62,000 nt of DNA from Tubiluchus corallicola (taxonomy: Eukaryota; Priapulida; Priapulimorpha; Priapulimorphida; Tubiluchidae). The position numbers and the translations under genes are program-made. Positions 35,126 through 47,852 of this stretch are shown here, piece after piece. Location of the stretch: contig JAQGDQ010000040.1 in the NCBI GenBank assembly GCA_030141605.1, positions 402,501-464,500 of the forward strand. Direction: 5' to 3'. Numbering within the stretch: position 1 is the stretch's first letter; each line of letters opens with the position of its first letter. Below the pieces are notes generated by a model that saw only the letters and a program-made list of their open reading frames with translations, was not told where the DNA came from and ran no database searches.

Positions 35126-38100
35126 CTACAAGGCCATATTACGCCCCTCTATGCTGATCTGTACAGCTCTAGCATTTTTACGAGTCAAGAACTTTTTAGT
35201 TTTGAATGTCTTCATATGCTTTTCCAGTCTAGCATCCATTTTTGGCTTGCCGCGTTTCTGTAAAGCAAATGACGAATGTTATAAGTAGCCATTTTGTGTA
35301 GGATAAGCAACAAAAAGCAGTACCTGCACACAGTGCAGCTGAAGGGCTAGATCTTTTGAGATGTCACAAAATAAGCTTACAGAGGGTAATAGCATTCTTA
35401 ATTTTTTTTTGAAAATCTTGGGTTATTAGAAAAAAATTTAATTAATTAATTTAATTTAATTAAATCTGCATCAGTAGGCAAGAAACAACCATGATGACAC
35501 TGCCCCGGGATTATACCTTGCATTAGACAATAATTACATGTATTATTACACTTATTCACATAATAATATAAGTTATTTTTGCCTAAGCTCGAGATTTGTG
35601 CACTAGTATTTTTCACATATTTGTACACGGTATTAATGTATTAACAGAACTTCACTTAATTTCTTTGCAGGTCATTAAAATGGTTGAATCTAGCAACCAT
35701 CACAAGAGTTTTAAACTTTTTTCTGTGCTACTAATAACATTAAATTTGTGTACTGCAAGATCACATGCAGACAAATAGTTCAAAATGATTATTTCAGTCC
35801 TTAAAATAACTTTGAAATTGTAGCACAAGCAGTACCATGATCACAATTTCTGTAACCAAGGACAAAGCCTTCCAAAAATAATATTATAAGAATAAGACCT
35901 TCAAGAATAATAAGCTTGTGTAAGAATTCCAATTGTAAGACTAAGTCTGCATATTTCAAATTCAAGAAACCAAGATTTCTTAGAAACAAACTTTGGAAGC
36001 GTTAAAATATTTTTGCATGTCTTGTACAGTTTCATCAATATTAAGCTCCAAAACCAAACCTAACATCAGTATCAAGGTGTTAAGAGTTCAATACGTGAAA
36101 AAATTTGACTCGAGACCAAGACATTCAGGTCTCTGAAAGGTATACCTCTAATATGAATACAATCAAACTTCATTTGCCAAACGTGCTACAGCACCTGTCC
36201 CAAAATGGGTGGTATAAACAGTTTTGACTGTATTCATTCGCCTGAAAAAATGCCAACTCCCAAGATTGCACATGTTTCTTAACATATACAATTTTTTGTA
36301 TTTACACAAAAAAATTAACATCACACTCCTCCGTGTGGAATGTAATTATACAGTTCATAGACATGAGTCAAAATTTAGATTTATTTTTAAAAATTTTTAA
36401 TACATCATGCAATGTCAATTTAGGATAATTAGAGACAAACTAGTACACATCATCAAAACTACCTAAAATGATGAAGAGGTCAAGATGGATATGGTGAAAC
36501 AAACATCATAAAAATGATTTAAAAAACATAAATACCTAGGGCAGTAAATGAACAGCTAAACTATTTCTATAATTGAAAATATCATGTACCCTACTACTTC
36601 GGGTCTCTGCCTCCATCTCTACATTCCATTTTGGTCGAACAATATAGTCCTTGGTAGATGGCATTGGGACACGCGCTCTTGACACGAAACCTGGATCACC
36701 AGGTCGCAGTGCTCTGAAAAATTCAAAATAGTCAATTACATATAAATCCTTTTTTGTTGGGATATAATAATTGTTATAATGAAATAATAATTGTTTGAAA
36801 ATTCAAATTCAAGAAAATATACTAATAAATAAAACAATAACATTAATTTATTGTTTTTTTTATTTATTATTTACTCACTTTGTGTTTGGTGTACCAGTTG
36901 TGTCCCTGAAAATGAAAAAAAGCAAGTAATGATTATTCAATTGCACCACATGATGGTTTAGTTCACTATAAGAATATATATTTCTAAAATTCAATGGCTG
37001 GCACTACTGGAATTATAATTATAAAAAAAATATCCTAAAATCTATAATACACAAATTTACAAAATAACAATTATCTAATGCATTTGCATTTTTTCTGCCC
37101 GTTCGATGCACTGCAAGCTGCGATCCAGCACTCAAAGGCAGCAGTTACTCAACAAGATGTGACTGGAGCCTGGTTCAACAAAGATATCCCTCTAAGATGA
37201 GCCATTGAACCAGCAGAGGTATCTCAACCATGTTCCATGTTTGGATGTAAATACATGCTCTTCCTACGAGATATCCAGCCAAAGTTTAAGAATGATAAGC
37301 CCAGAATGAGTATCGAAGCAACAGCAGCCACATGCCACTCAGGTAAAACCTAAGCTCCTATCCACTCAGCCATGAAACACCACATTCATGGATAACTGAA
37401 ATCTTACCTTTCGTGGCCCTCCAGCGCCCTGTCTATATCTTTACGAGGCGTCATACCACTTGCTTCACTGCAATAGAATAATTACATCATGTAACAAAAG
37501 AAAACACTACAATTTATATACAAGGTGAAGAAACAAATTAATTTAAAAAGGAATTCTCGAAGCAGTATTAGATGGTAATAAAGATATGGTAATAAGCTTG
37601 GTATGCTATATTGAGCACAGCACGTGTGCCTTTTATACTTTTAAAAGAAGAATTTAATACAGTCGTTCTTCTTCAAATGATAAACAAAGAATACTGAACC
37701 TTAATTTACGTCTTTTTGGCATTTGCTGGTAATCTCTTTGTTCTCTTTCCTCTCTTGTCATCGATTTGAAATTTGAAGCTAAATTGAATATCGGCCTTGA
37801 CCATTCATCTAAAACGAAACAAAAATACTGTTACTAACTGAAACCATAGCACTAGTTGAAGCTATATTTTCAATATATTCTAACAATTCTAATGATAGCC
37901 ATTTCTAGTTGAAATGAAACAAATCTCTTTAGCTTCAGAATATCTGAGTTACTATACTTTACTAACTAGAAATGACAGCAATCATTTGTTAAGCAAATGT
38001 TGCACAAATTTTGGCTTACTTTACATTTTAAAATATATGTTTAATCATTCTATGAGGCAGAAAATTCCTGTAATAATCGTTTTTTGAAGCAAAACTTATT

Positions 38101-41100
38101 CAAAAGAGAAAATTTAATTTTGCAAAATGTAAAAAAGTTGCAAAGAGCCTGGATTCGAAATAACAACCTTTGGACAATTAATCGAAATTCACGAGTGCTA
38201 GACCACATAGTCCCTCATGATCAAACAGGTTGTAATTTAATCCTAATAGGTTATAAGTCCAGCCAACCAATATTTCAGTGATTTAGTTTATTTATGATAT
38301 AGCAATTAATAACTTGTTTTGATTACTTTTGTGGTTTTTCAGGTAAATTAGCGTAGACTGATTCCTGGGTGGTTCCATGATATATTAAAGTCAAATAGAC
38401 CCTCACTATAATATAAGCTTTTGCAACTTAAAATCCTACTCTCATTATGAATATTCAAATTATTTTACTATAAACTTGTTTCTTTTGATTTTTTATCACT
38501 TTGTTGTTAGCAGTACTGAATTTGAAAAACTGCCATTTTTCATTGCGTGAGACAAATGACATTATGAATACATTCACGAGGTTACCAAAGATGCAAAACA
38601 TGGCGATCTTTACAATGCCAGTGTTCAAAAGTCGCCAGAAAAAGGCAAGTTATTTAATTCATAAGTTTCTTTTGTTTAATAATAACTATGAATTCTTTGT
38701 GCGATCATAATAAGGCATTAAAAAATGTCAATGTCTGTTGGCGTTATATAGGCCTTTAATACACAGAACGCTTGATATAGAAAAATAATTCATTTCTCAC
38801 TAATTAGTTTTCCAGCACTGATTTTATTTTGGCGTATTTCCCTTGGATGTTTGTACAGCAACATGACAGCCTTTCCGATTCCACTAGTTTTCAACAGATG
38901 TTGGTCCAATGATGGTAACTGTCAAAAGCAAAAGTAAGAAATTATTTTATAAAGTTTATGCCAGCAGGCTTTGCATAGTTAAGAACCGTTTAACTTAGAG
39001 TTCTGCACTTTGTCTTTGTGCTAAAAGAAGCTGTACACCTCAGATTGCATTTTACTCGATCACAGGCTGAATTGGTAGAAATTTGTCAAGAGTTCAGGCC
39101 ACTGTATTAGCTCGGCTTATTTCAGTGGTGCAATGAACAATTACCAATACCTTAAGTATCATAAGCTAATCAGTTACACATGTCATCTTTGTCTATTGTA
39201 GAACCAATAAGACACTGGTGTTCGGGTAAAACAGCTAGTGAGTCGGCATTGTTGTTAACCAGATGAGCATATTAACAGAAAATTCTGCAATATACATTAT
39301 CCTACCTAGCTTACAAGGTTTATTAACCTGCAGCTATATCTAACTAAACACTGAGTGTTCGTCAAAGACTAACATACAAACATGTCGTGGATCTTTACTG
39401 CCAAGTTCCTTTTGCACTGTTTTTTATAATAATAATTAATAATAATTTTGCTAAAGACATAGTCCATGGTTAATACCTTAAGTAACTCAATACTTATTTC
39501 CAAGGTGGTCCCAATTATTATTACCCGCATGTTACTTTGATAAATCCTCATTTTTAGATGTGCCACCTGGTCATGTCTTTTTCTTATGTTTGTACATCTT
39601 ATCTGTAAGTCCTTATCTGTAACATTTGTTTCTCTAGAAATGTCTATATCTATTTCTCTAAGAAATGTTTTGAAAATTGAAAAGCAAATTAACTCTGCTA
39701 CATAGGAAAGTCTAAACTAATGACTGACACATACTGTAACTGACAAGAGGCTGTGTGCCGTATTGGTAATAAATGGTTTTCCGAGCGGGAGATTGAAAAA
39801 ACATTATTGTCAGAACAAGGGCATATACGCAACTGTAAATGTTTCAAAAAGAGACAACAATTAAACATCAAGAAATGTGCAAAACTGGTGAAATAATTAT
39901 ATGCATTTAAAGCATTTATTAGGCTAGTTTTTGAACATGATGTAATATTTTTGTGTACCTTAGCAAAGAAGAGGACTGTACCAAAAGGTTTGTTGTGACC
40001 GCAAAAGGTTAATGAGCTTGAAAATGGTGAGCAAAATAACTAGTGACTTCTGCATTTAGTGTTAGCTTCTGCCACTAAATACAGATAAATCAGATGATTG
40101 TAATACTCACTGATCGTAAAATTTTCAAAAAACCTTCACGAATTTTTAGATTAGGGAGGCTCTTATCAGGCAAAGGCGTTAGCCAATCAGCAATTGATGT
40201 GAGTATTCCCTGATCTAACAATGCCCCCTGCAGGTCAGCTCTAAAAGCAAAAATATATGAATTATTACAGCAACTACAACAAACTATTAATACCATTATT
40301 TATCTGTAAATAACGTCAATAGCCTGTATGACAAATGCTAAAAAATAAAAGAACAGACATCTGTGAGGTACACATGGCCTATTCCCAAATGACTTCATTA
40401 TGTCATTTATGATTCCAGAAATTAATGGCAAAGATTGCAAGTTATTTAGAATTTCGCTAAAAGTTCTTCAATCAATAATGATCAAAAATGCCAAAATGCA
40501 AATAAACCACACAAGACTGAGTAGAAAAGTATTAATTGTAACATTTATACTTGTTCAAATATTCCAGCACCAATGGTAGCATCATCAGTTTCTTAACGGC
40601 AGGTTTTCTTTCTTCATTTAGTTGCCTGTCTTCCTGAAAATTGACCAAATAAAGGAACTTCAGGATTGAACACCTAAGCACAGTAAGCCTTTTCACAGTT
40701 CCAGCGATTGAGATAATCGTGATAAGGTCAAAAGTTAAGTGAACCAAGCAATGCCTCGCAGCCCATGCTATTGCAACAGTAACTGTTTTAACATATAGCT
40801 AGAACCTTATCTAATTCATTTTTTCTTGTTCCCAAGCAAGATCCTGCTAGTAAATCACTCTACGTGCAGACTAATGCATAATTAAGTAAAATCCACATAA
40901 AACAACAGGATGTGGCAAATGGCTTTGCTTTAAACACGTCACATAAAGATTGTAGTTAAGACACATTGCTGTGATACACTTAACCTTTGACCTGCAACAG
41001 CTGCATGTGCACACAACGAAACTGTGAAAAGGCTTGTTCGGTTATCACGACATTATGGAGCTTGCATCTTCGCGTGACTCCGTTTATGTGGCTTTTTTCA

Positions 41101-44100
41101 CTGCTTATATTGTCTATGTTGACTTCTGTGTTTATTCAAACTGAGGGATTTGGCCAACATTGAGAGTAATAGGAATTGCAGAGTTCTCTCATTTAGTGCC
41201 AAACAGCTTATCACAGCTATATCATTACAGAAAATTATTAACACTGATAAAATCCATTTAAACAGAAAATTGTAATGATGACAATAATCATTACTTCAGC
41301 GGCTTCTCTCATGTCACGTATCATGGCGGCAATGATGTCGTCATTGTCGTTGATGATATCGTAATCTCGCCTTCTTCGTCTTCTAGATCTAGACTCTTCC
41401 TTCTTCTTTTGCATCATGACATCAAAATCGTACACGATGTTTCTGAAGCAGACATCAAGGCAATCAACAAGAATTTAATGTTGACACTTGTATAGCAATT
41501 TTATTTTAAAGATGGATTTTTCTCTTTAACAAACAGAAAAAGCTAAACCTACAACGGTTTTGTGAGGAAACATCAAAACAAACGTACTCTTTTCGCTGCG
41601 CTCGCTCATCCGCCTCACTGTCACTAGACTCTGCTTTTGTTTCTTCAGGTTTGAGATCAATTTGTTCAGTTGTATCTTGTGGTGCTGGCTCTTCCTGTTC
41701 AAGTCCTTCTGCTAGTCCTTCATCTTCACTGCCAGATTCTACCAGAGCTAAAAGTAATGTTAATACAACAGTAATTAAACAAACTTGAGGTACCTACAAA
41801 AGGATGTCAATCCTGCAGCACAAAAAATAGCAATAAAACATTAACACACATGTCCACAATGAAGCAGAAATGAGTTAAATTAAAAGTATTGTGGGAAAGC
41901 CAATACAAGGTCAGGGTTCTAATAATCCTTGTTGGTTTTCATGGGGTCTACTAAACAGGAAATTTTAAATAAATGGTTAATAGCAGGAACAAACATGGCT
42001 TGAACAGTATTCACCCCTCATCCATTTTTTTAGGTTGGGCTTAGCCTGTTGAGCAATCAAAACACTGATTGAAACAGCACTAGAGCCACTCCTAATGCAG
42101 AATAAGAAACCTATCCAAATATAAAGATGCAAAAAATTAAATAGACTTCACAGCTCATTCTGAAGAAAAGCTGCTTCAGAATTCAGTTATAAAAATATTA
42201 TGAAAGCAAATGCAATATTGCAAATGTTACCACACTGTTTTTCTCCATTATGACATTGACTATATCTAAAATGTATGTAATGTTGCCGAAATATGGCTTT
42301 TAGTTTTTGAGTATATCACTTAGTACAGATATAATAACCGAAAATTTCCTGAGTACTGGAACTGCTGCGTAGTGAATGAGAAATATCTGCTTTTTCAAAT
42401 ATTTCTCAAATATTTCTTGTTTCACCGTTTGTACCTATTAAGATCACCTACAATTCGCAAACATTAACTTAGTTACGCTCGTAAATAATAAATTCACAAA
42501 AAATTGACTACAAATGCAAAGAATGTTCCAAAAGTTAAATAAAACCAATAACTAAATATTTTGCTTAGAAATTTTCTAGAATTATTATTAATTTTTTATG
42601 CAGATTTATGCAATAATCACCTTTCACTTTCTTCTTTTCCTTTGCAGCCGAGTGCTCCAAATCTTCTTCTCCAAAACCCTTTAATACAAAATTATTGCAC
42701 TTATTTGCAAACAAAAACATCCTTCAATCAGAATTGTAAAATCATAAACTTATTTATTTAAAATGCGTATTTAATCAGAGTGGTAAACCTCTGGATGGTG
42801 TAGGTTCACTGGAGAATGCGTATTACTGTCTGTGAAGCATCTGTGTCAGTCAGACAAATAAAGAGAAATTATGATTTAAAGAACAAGTGACAAAGCTAAG
42901 TTTCAATAACATGTACACATTTGAGAAAAAATACCTCGAATTCTTCTTCTTCGTCACTAGATCCGAAGATATCAGCGATCAATTGATCCCCTGCTGCATC
43001 CTCATGGTCGCTGTCAATTCCTGCAGCCTCTTCATGGTCACTGTCAGCCGCTGCAGTTACTTTACGTTTGTCAGGTTCACTCTTCCTCTTCACTTTGTCA
43101 ATACCAGATTCATCTTCTTGATCACTTTCTGCTCTTGGTTCTTTGTTATCTTCATCTTCACTTTCGACATCTTCAGGAGCACTCTGGATGGCTCCACCTT
43201 CCTCTTCATCATCACTGTAATAAAAAGTTTTCACAGATTTATTAGGAGTGATAGTGACCTCTGCTAAACTTAAAGAAATTAAAATTCAAGAAAGTATCAG
43301 AAATTGACAAACTTACTCCCTTATGGGGCTGCCTACAGGGCTAGCATGATCAGAATCACTGTCAAATTCTCTAGGACTTGCTGGACCACCAAGTTCGAGG
43401 GCATGAGATTCATCAGCTTCAGGACTGGCTGGTCCGTCAAACTCCTCTTTATTTTGTTCATCCTCGTCTGGCACATCATCTTCAAGCATTTTTGTGTCTT
43501 TTGGGCTAGCTGGGCCATCTTTCTCCTCGAATTCATTCTGTTCATTCTCATATGGACTGGCATGGTTTTCACCTTCAAACTTATCTCTTTCTTCATCAGA
43601 TGCACGCGCATCATTATTAGGACTAGCTGGGCCCTCATCTTCAGGGCTTGCTGGGCCCTCATCTTCGGGGCTTGCTGGGCCCTCATCTTCAGGACTTGCT
43701 GGGCCCTCATCTTCGGGGCTTGCTGGGCCCTCATCTTCGGGGCTTCCTGGGCCCTCATCTTCCAACTGATTTTCATAGTCTTTATCTGGACTGGCAGGAC
43801 CATCATTTTCAAAGGTGTCTACTTCAAAAGCGTTAGGACTGGCAAACCCATTATCATCTTCATCCAGCCCATCATCTTCAGGACTAGCTGGAGCATCATT
43901 TTCAAAAGTGGCATCAAAGCCACCTGGACTAGCAGGCTCTCTATCTGCTAGGCTGGCTGAGTTATCATCTTCATTTGCTTCAAAATCCTCTGGACTGGCA
44001 GGTCCACTTTCTTCAGGACCATCTGCATCAGGACTTGCTACTTCATCTACAGGACTAGCAGCTGGGCTTTCATCTTCTAATTCACCTTGCTCATGATCAA

Positions 44101-45467
44101 AGCTGCTGAAGTCGGCATTTTCATAACTTGGTGGCTCATTATCGTCATCATCAAACATTTTTTCCTCTTTACCATCAAGGCTGGCAGAAGCATTTGTCTC
44201 CCCTTCTATTCCATTGGCTTCAAAACTTTCCATTGGTGAAGGTTCTGCATCTTCGTCGGCACCATCATCTGGACTGGCTGGTCCAGCACTATCATCAAGT
44301 TCAAGTGCCACATTGGAAGAACTCTTCCCTTCACAACTTTGCATTTCTAAACCACCTGATTCAACATTTTCATCACCAAACATTTCATAACCCATAGATT
44401 CCATTTCTTCTGTTGCTGGTAGCTCAGGACTTGCTTCACCAGATCTAGCTGGACTCAAGTCAAAGATGTCACCAGGTAGGTTGGAATCGGACTCTAAATT
44501 TGCATCACTTTCCCTTCCCACCTCTTCTGGACTTTCAGGCATTTCATCATCCATTTCTTCTTCATCAGGTTTCCTGGAAAGATCAAAGTCATCAGCATTC
44601 CCTCCTGGAGTTCCAGGAGCTGAATTACTTTCACTTACACTAAGGTGCTCTTCTTCATCAGACTGCTGTGGTGATCCTGCTGGTGATGCTTGAATATTCT
44701 CATTGATATCCACAGAATTATGGGCATCACGAGAGGGAGCTAAAAAGTTGCCTCCTGGTGTGGCTGGATTAAACAGGCCATGTTCTTCTAAATCACTTTC
44801 ATACTCATTTTCATCTTCCCCTTCACTTTCTACTTGAAACTCGTCAACGGAGTTAACAGCTTTGTCTTCATGAGCATCTGAAATGAAGCAATATAAATAT
44901 AATTAAGCATAGTCAACAAATCTGATTCAACATAAAAACTGTGCACACCCATCAAAGATCCTTTAATTTTGCCCTGTTAAATATAATCCTAAAGTAAGAG
45001 AGAACATACAAACAAATACTAATAAAATTACAAATATTTTTTCAAACAATATTTTGAAATATATTCTTTCTAAGTGCAACTAAAAAAATTCGCAAATTTA
45101 TGTAATCTTGACCAAATGACATCAGCTAGATCGACTACCTGCAACATGTACATAGCAGGGGCATAGCCAGGTTCTAAAGTTAGGGAAAGCAAGCCCATAA
45201 AAAAGGTGCCATGACACATAAAGCAATTTATGTTTGTCTATGCCACAACAGACAGTATCAGCGTGTGACAAGAACATATTATAAAAAGATATGGAGCAAT
45301 TTGATCATTGGATCAATCAGTCCACCTTGACAAATGAGTTGAGTAAATGCACGCTCAATTTTCAAAAACACGGGAAGCAAGTTGGTCAAATAAAGTAATA
45401 AAGCAGCTTGTTGACCCATTTTGAAAAATGTGCTCGGGGCAGCGATTTCTCCCGTAGCTATGTCACT

Positions 45468-45521
<54 letters not shown>

Positions 45522-46179
45522 CTAATCTCAGATAATTCAAAGCTATTGAGTATATAGTGATTGTTAAACTTGTTTGCGAAATTCCCTGAAAGAAACGCAA
45601 ATACTATGGCTCACATACAAAAACTGAAAATCCAAACTTTTTGAGGTGGATTTCAGAGAAAGCCAGTAGTACGACCAGATCCAAAATTTAACAGCCAAGC
45701 TTGTTACTTTCAAATTTTGCAAATGCAAGTTATCCATATAATAATTAAACCTATTATTCATCATTTCCATTGGTTACTGATTAAGTAAGCTGATAAATGA
45801 AAAATGTTGCTTCATAGAGAGGCGCCACACTGTGTTTTTTGAAAAATGTTTGTGCAAGAACAATGTTGTTGCCTTGGTCAGCATCAACGTTAACAGAACA
45901 GTGCACTTATAAGAAATTAGTTTTGTTTTTTTTGCTGAGGTAGCTATATAATTGCATGCTGCAGAAGCAGGTATCAAAATTTATCTAGTGAAAAAACCAT
46001 CGTCAGGCAGTTAAGTGACACTCACATTTACAGATAGTTCAATTAACAATGACATACATAGAGTTGGCTTACAATTTAATTGTGGAAAACCAGTATGTGT
46101 GTCAGTGTACAAAAATAGTTTTTTTCGATCAAGGCAGGCAATTATAATACATTGAGAGTTAATTGTAGTTACCAGACAT
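35126..46179 (-). CDS. IWS1: IWS1, SPT6-interacting transcription elongation factor; complete, 14 coding exons
   Basis: Exons on the minus strand, 5' to 3': 46173-46179, 43317-44877, 42935-43214, 42621-42678, 41588-41747, 41295-41442, 40551-40633, 40111-40240, 38801-38918, 37700-37808, 37408-37467, 36879-36905, 36590-36713, 35126-35257. Every junction has GT/AG and matching phase; the total is 2,997 bases, 998 residues plus stop (human 819). Residues 1-610 are acidic and Ser-Pro-rich. About 690-870 hold the TFIIS N-terminal-type core ([52 protein letters not shown]), and the C-terminus ends [13 protein letters not shown]1 binds SPT6 on elongating RNA polymerase II and couples it to mRNA export, splicing and H3K36 methylation. 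The start codon sits in a tiny coding part of exon 1 (ATGTCTG, then donor GTAACT), which reads MSDAHEDK once joined. It is the least certain exon. Confidence 0.96.
36879..36905 (-). CDS. IWS1: IWS1 27-nt microexon
   Basis: Flanked by acceptor TTTTCAG and donor GTGAGT, phase 2 on both sides, so it adds exactly nine codons (DTTGTPNTK with shared boundary codons). It lies between the [14 protein letters not shown] exon and the ALRPGDPGF exon. Because both phases are equal, skipping it would keep the frame, so alternative inclusion is possible. Confidence 0.85.
37085..37390 (-). mobile_element. tRNA-derived SINE in an IWS1 intron
   Basis: On the minus strand a pol III A box, TGGCTGAGTGGA (37361-37372), matches the tRNA consensus TGGCNNAGTGG. 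About 40 bases on is a B-box-like TGCTTCGATACTC (37308-37320). The unrelated body ends in an A-rich tail (AAAAAATGCAAATG) near 37,085. Together these fit a SINE inserted antisense to nothing else in the intron and in the same orientation as IWS1. Its boundaries are approximate. Confidence 0.6.
42621..43214 (-). CDS. IWS1: IWS1 exons 3-4, carrying an LEDGF/p75-type binding motif across the intron
   Basis: Exon 3 (42935-43214) ends in [14 protein letters not shown] and exon 4 (42621-42678) begins GFGEEDLE. Spliced, they give EEFEGFGEED, the acidic-then-FxGF form known for human IWS1 (EEFTGFNQED), which binds the integrase-binding domain of LEDGF/p75 (PSIP1). The key residues F615, G617 and F618 are kept. 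The junction is phase 0 (GAG|GTATTT ... AAAG|GGT). Exon 4 is only 58 bases and otherwise Lys/Glu-rich. Confidence 0.92.
43317..44877 (-). CDS. IWS1: IWS1 exon 2: 520-residue acidic GPASP-repeat region
   Basis: One 1,561-base exon encodes a disordered, Asp/Glu-rich region containing dozens of SP dipeptides in the motif (D/E)GPASP(E/D). It also has recurring DxFDLS (for example DDFDLS and DIFDLS) and DAFEND-type motifs. Vertebrate IWS1 has acidic repeats in the same place but built on ASDSE(N/S)EE, so position and charge are kept while the repeat unit is different. Donor GTAAGT (43311-43316) and acceptor TTTCAG are both strong. Ser-Pro sites suggest phosphorylation by proline-directed or CTD kinases (inference). 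Confidence 0.95.
43620..43763 (-). repeat. 24-bp coding minisatellite in IWS1 (EDEGPASP x6)
   Basis: Six near-identical 24-bp units encode the octapeptide EDEGPASP in tandem. Copies differ mostly at third positions (for example TCA/TCG). The period is a multiple of three, so slippage keeps the frame. This is the most homogeneous part of the wider GPASP region. Confidence 0.95.
45156..45468. mobile_element. hAT-like MITE in IWS1 intron 1
   Basis: The left end reads CAGGGGCATAGCCAGG and the right end, reverse-complemented, reads CAGTGACATAGCTACGGG. The pattern CAG(G/T)G(A/G)CATAGC is typical of hAT-superfamily termini. The element is 313 bases with no transposase. The right flank runs into an AT microsatellite, so the expected 8-bp duplication cannot be confirmed. 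Confidence 0.6.
45472..45514. repeat. (AT)n microsatellite
   Basis: About 21 AT units next to the right end of the hAT-like MITE, inside IWS1 intron 1. Confidence 0.95.
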
Positions 46180-46867
46180 GTCTTGATGTTCAATTGCTCC
46201 AAAACACGGTTGACTCCTGCCAAAAGAATCCAGGGACTGCAAAAAGTTTATAAAAACAAAGCTATGAATGGCTATCCACAAAATGATACTCGTGCAAGCT
46301 TAGCGGCTAACTCACGTAAAAGATAAACTCAACATAAACAAAGCTATACAGATTACCACAATTTCAGTTCTACTGTTGACAACTCTTAATTCGATAAACC
46401 TGCAAAATCAAATTATTACAACAATATGTTTTACAATTGCAGGAAACACCATTGATTAAGTTCAAGTGTAATTGAGCTATAAAACCGCATTTTCAAAATA
46501 ATCAAAACCTGTTGTAAAATTACACTTACTCAATAAATAAGAGTTAACTGGTTTGATTTACAAAATGATAAAACTAAAATGAGATTAAAACGAAGGCGTG
46601 ATGGTGAATTCACTTTATCCCAGGATTTATCAAACACAGTTCTAACTTTACATAGTGTTAACAACTCATTCATTTGTATGATTTATTTTGTTCCTTCTTT
46701 CTTGGTGACTAGCTGGGTTTGTGGGCGAAGCTACTAACACTCAAAATTACTTGAACTACTTAATACTCATAAAGGATACTTATTGATGTAATAGCCACAG
46801 TTTTAGCTGAATATCCAGATTTAAATCGATGTGTTTCTAGTGATGTGGGAGATCTCAAGTTTATATA

Positions 46868-47525
46868 CAGTAGTCACCGCTTAATAGACTCACGGTTAAT
46901 AGACTCAATCACTTAATTGACTCAAAAACGCCTGAAACGGGCCGCTTCTAGTCAAATATATATAAAAACTATCGGTAATTGACTCAAATAACTTTGCTTA
47001 ATTGATTTAATATTTTTCCTTCACGTACTTAAAATAAGACATTTGTATGTGCCCAAACAGCCTTTCCTACTTTTATGTAATATTTACTTCCACTTTTGTG
47101 CATTATATATGTAGAAACAATCATGTTAAGTACCGTTTTGTTTGTAAACAGTTAGGTTTATCATGCGCTAATATGCTAGGGTAGCGGTTTTGCTTTAAAT
47201 CTGTTACCCGCTCGCCCACTGCAATTAACCTTGTTACCCAAAGAATTTCTGGAAGCTAAATTTGCCTAGCGGTTTCCTTTTGATGCTCTAGTTGCAAATC
47301 ACGCTTTCAGGCTTAACAAGCTAATAGTCAAAGATGCAGGTACAACAGTAATCAGCCAGTATTCCTTCATTTCAAAAATTGATTAACAGCCTTTGCAGTA
47401 CATAGTAAGTTGATGACTCATACTTCTATAGCAGTAATGCTACACCCATCAGTTAATAGGTTCAATTGGTTAATTGGGTCAAAACACATCGGTCCCAAAG
47501 TGAGTCTATTAAGTGGCGACTAATG
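46868..47525. mobile_element. Tc1/mariner (pogo-like) non-autonomous element
   Basis: The left terminus CAGTAGTCACCGCTTAATAG and the reverse complement of the right terminus, CATTAGTCGCCACTTAATAG, match at 17/20 and continue into GACTCAC on both sides. Each end is flanked by TA (46866-46867 and 47526-47527), the target duplication of Tc1/mariner elements. The element is 658 bases. Subterminal copies of TTAATAGACTCA and TTAATTGACTCA may be transposase-binding sites. No coding capacity remains. Confidence 0.8.
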
Positions 47526-47705
47526 TAGTTGATAGTGACATATGATTCGTGCGCATGCTCGGTCACAATTTACAAAACACATCGTGCAGATCGGTGAGTG
47601 TGACCTATTTTAGTTTTGTGACAACTATTATCTAAACATCTTAACGATACTTTAATGAGTGTCAATCGTTTCACGGAGTGTATTACTTCGCTGATTATCT
47701 AATGA

Positions 47706-47852
47706 TGACTAATTTACAAATGATAATTGATCGAAATTAACTTTACTTCGTTTTAAATAATTGTCAGAATATCAGTGTTACTCAGTTTAGTTTCTAACCA
47801 TCATTTCGGCTCACAGTTGGGGTAATTCCCAAAAGTGCACCATCTATCAGCA
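47706..47852. repeat. 147-bp direct repeat, copy 1
   Basis: Matches 48468-48614 base for base in length, sharing TGACTAATTTACAAATGATA, GTTTCTAACCATCAT and TTCCCAAAAGTGCACCATCT. I estimate 85-90% identity. The pair brackets 615 bases. Confidence 0.85.

Noticed and set aside
43304-44693. Long ORFs on the plus strand opposite IWS1 exon 2
   Set aside because: They are antisense shadows of the GC-richer, repeat-based IWS1 exon. Their sequences are repeats of the reverse-complemented 24-bp unit.
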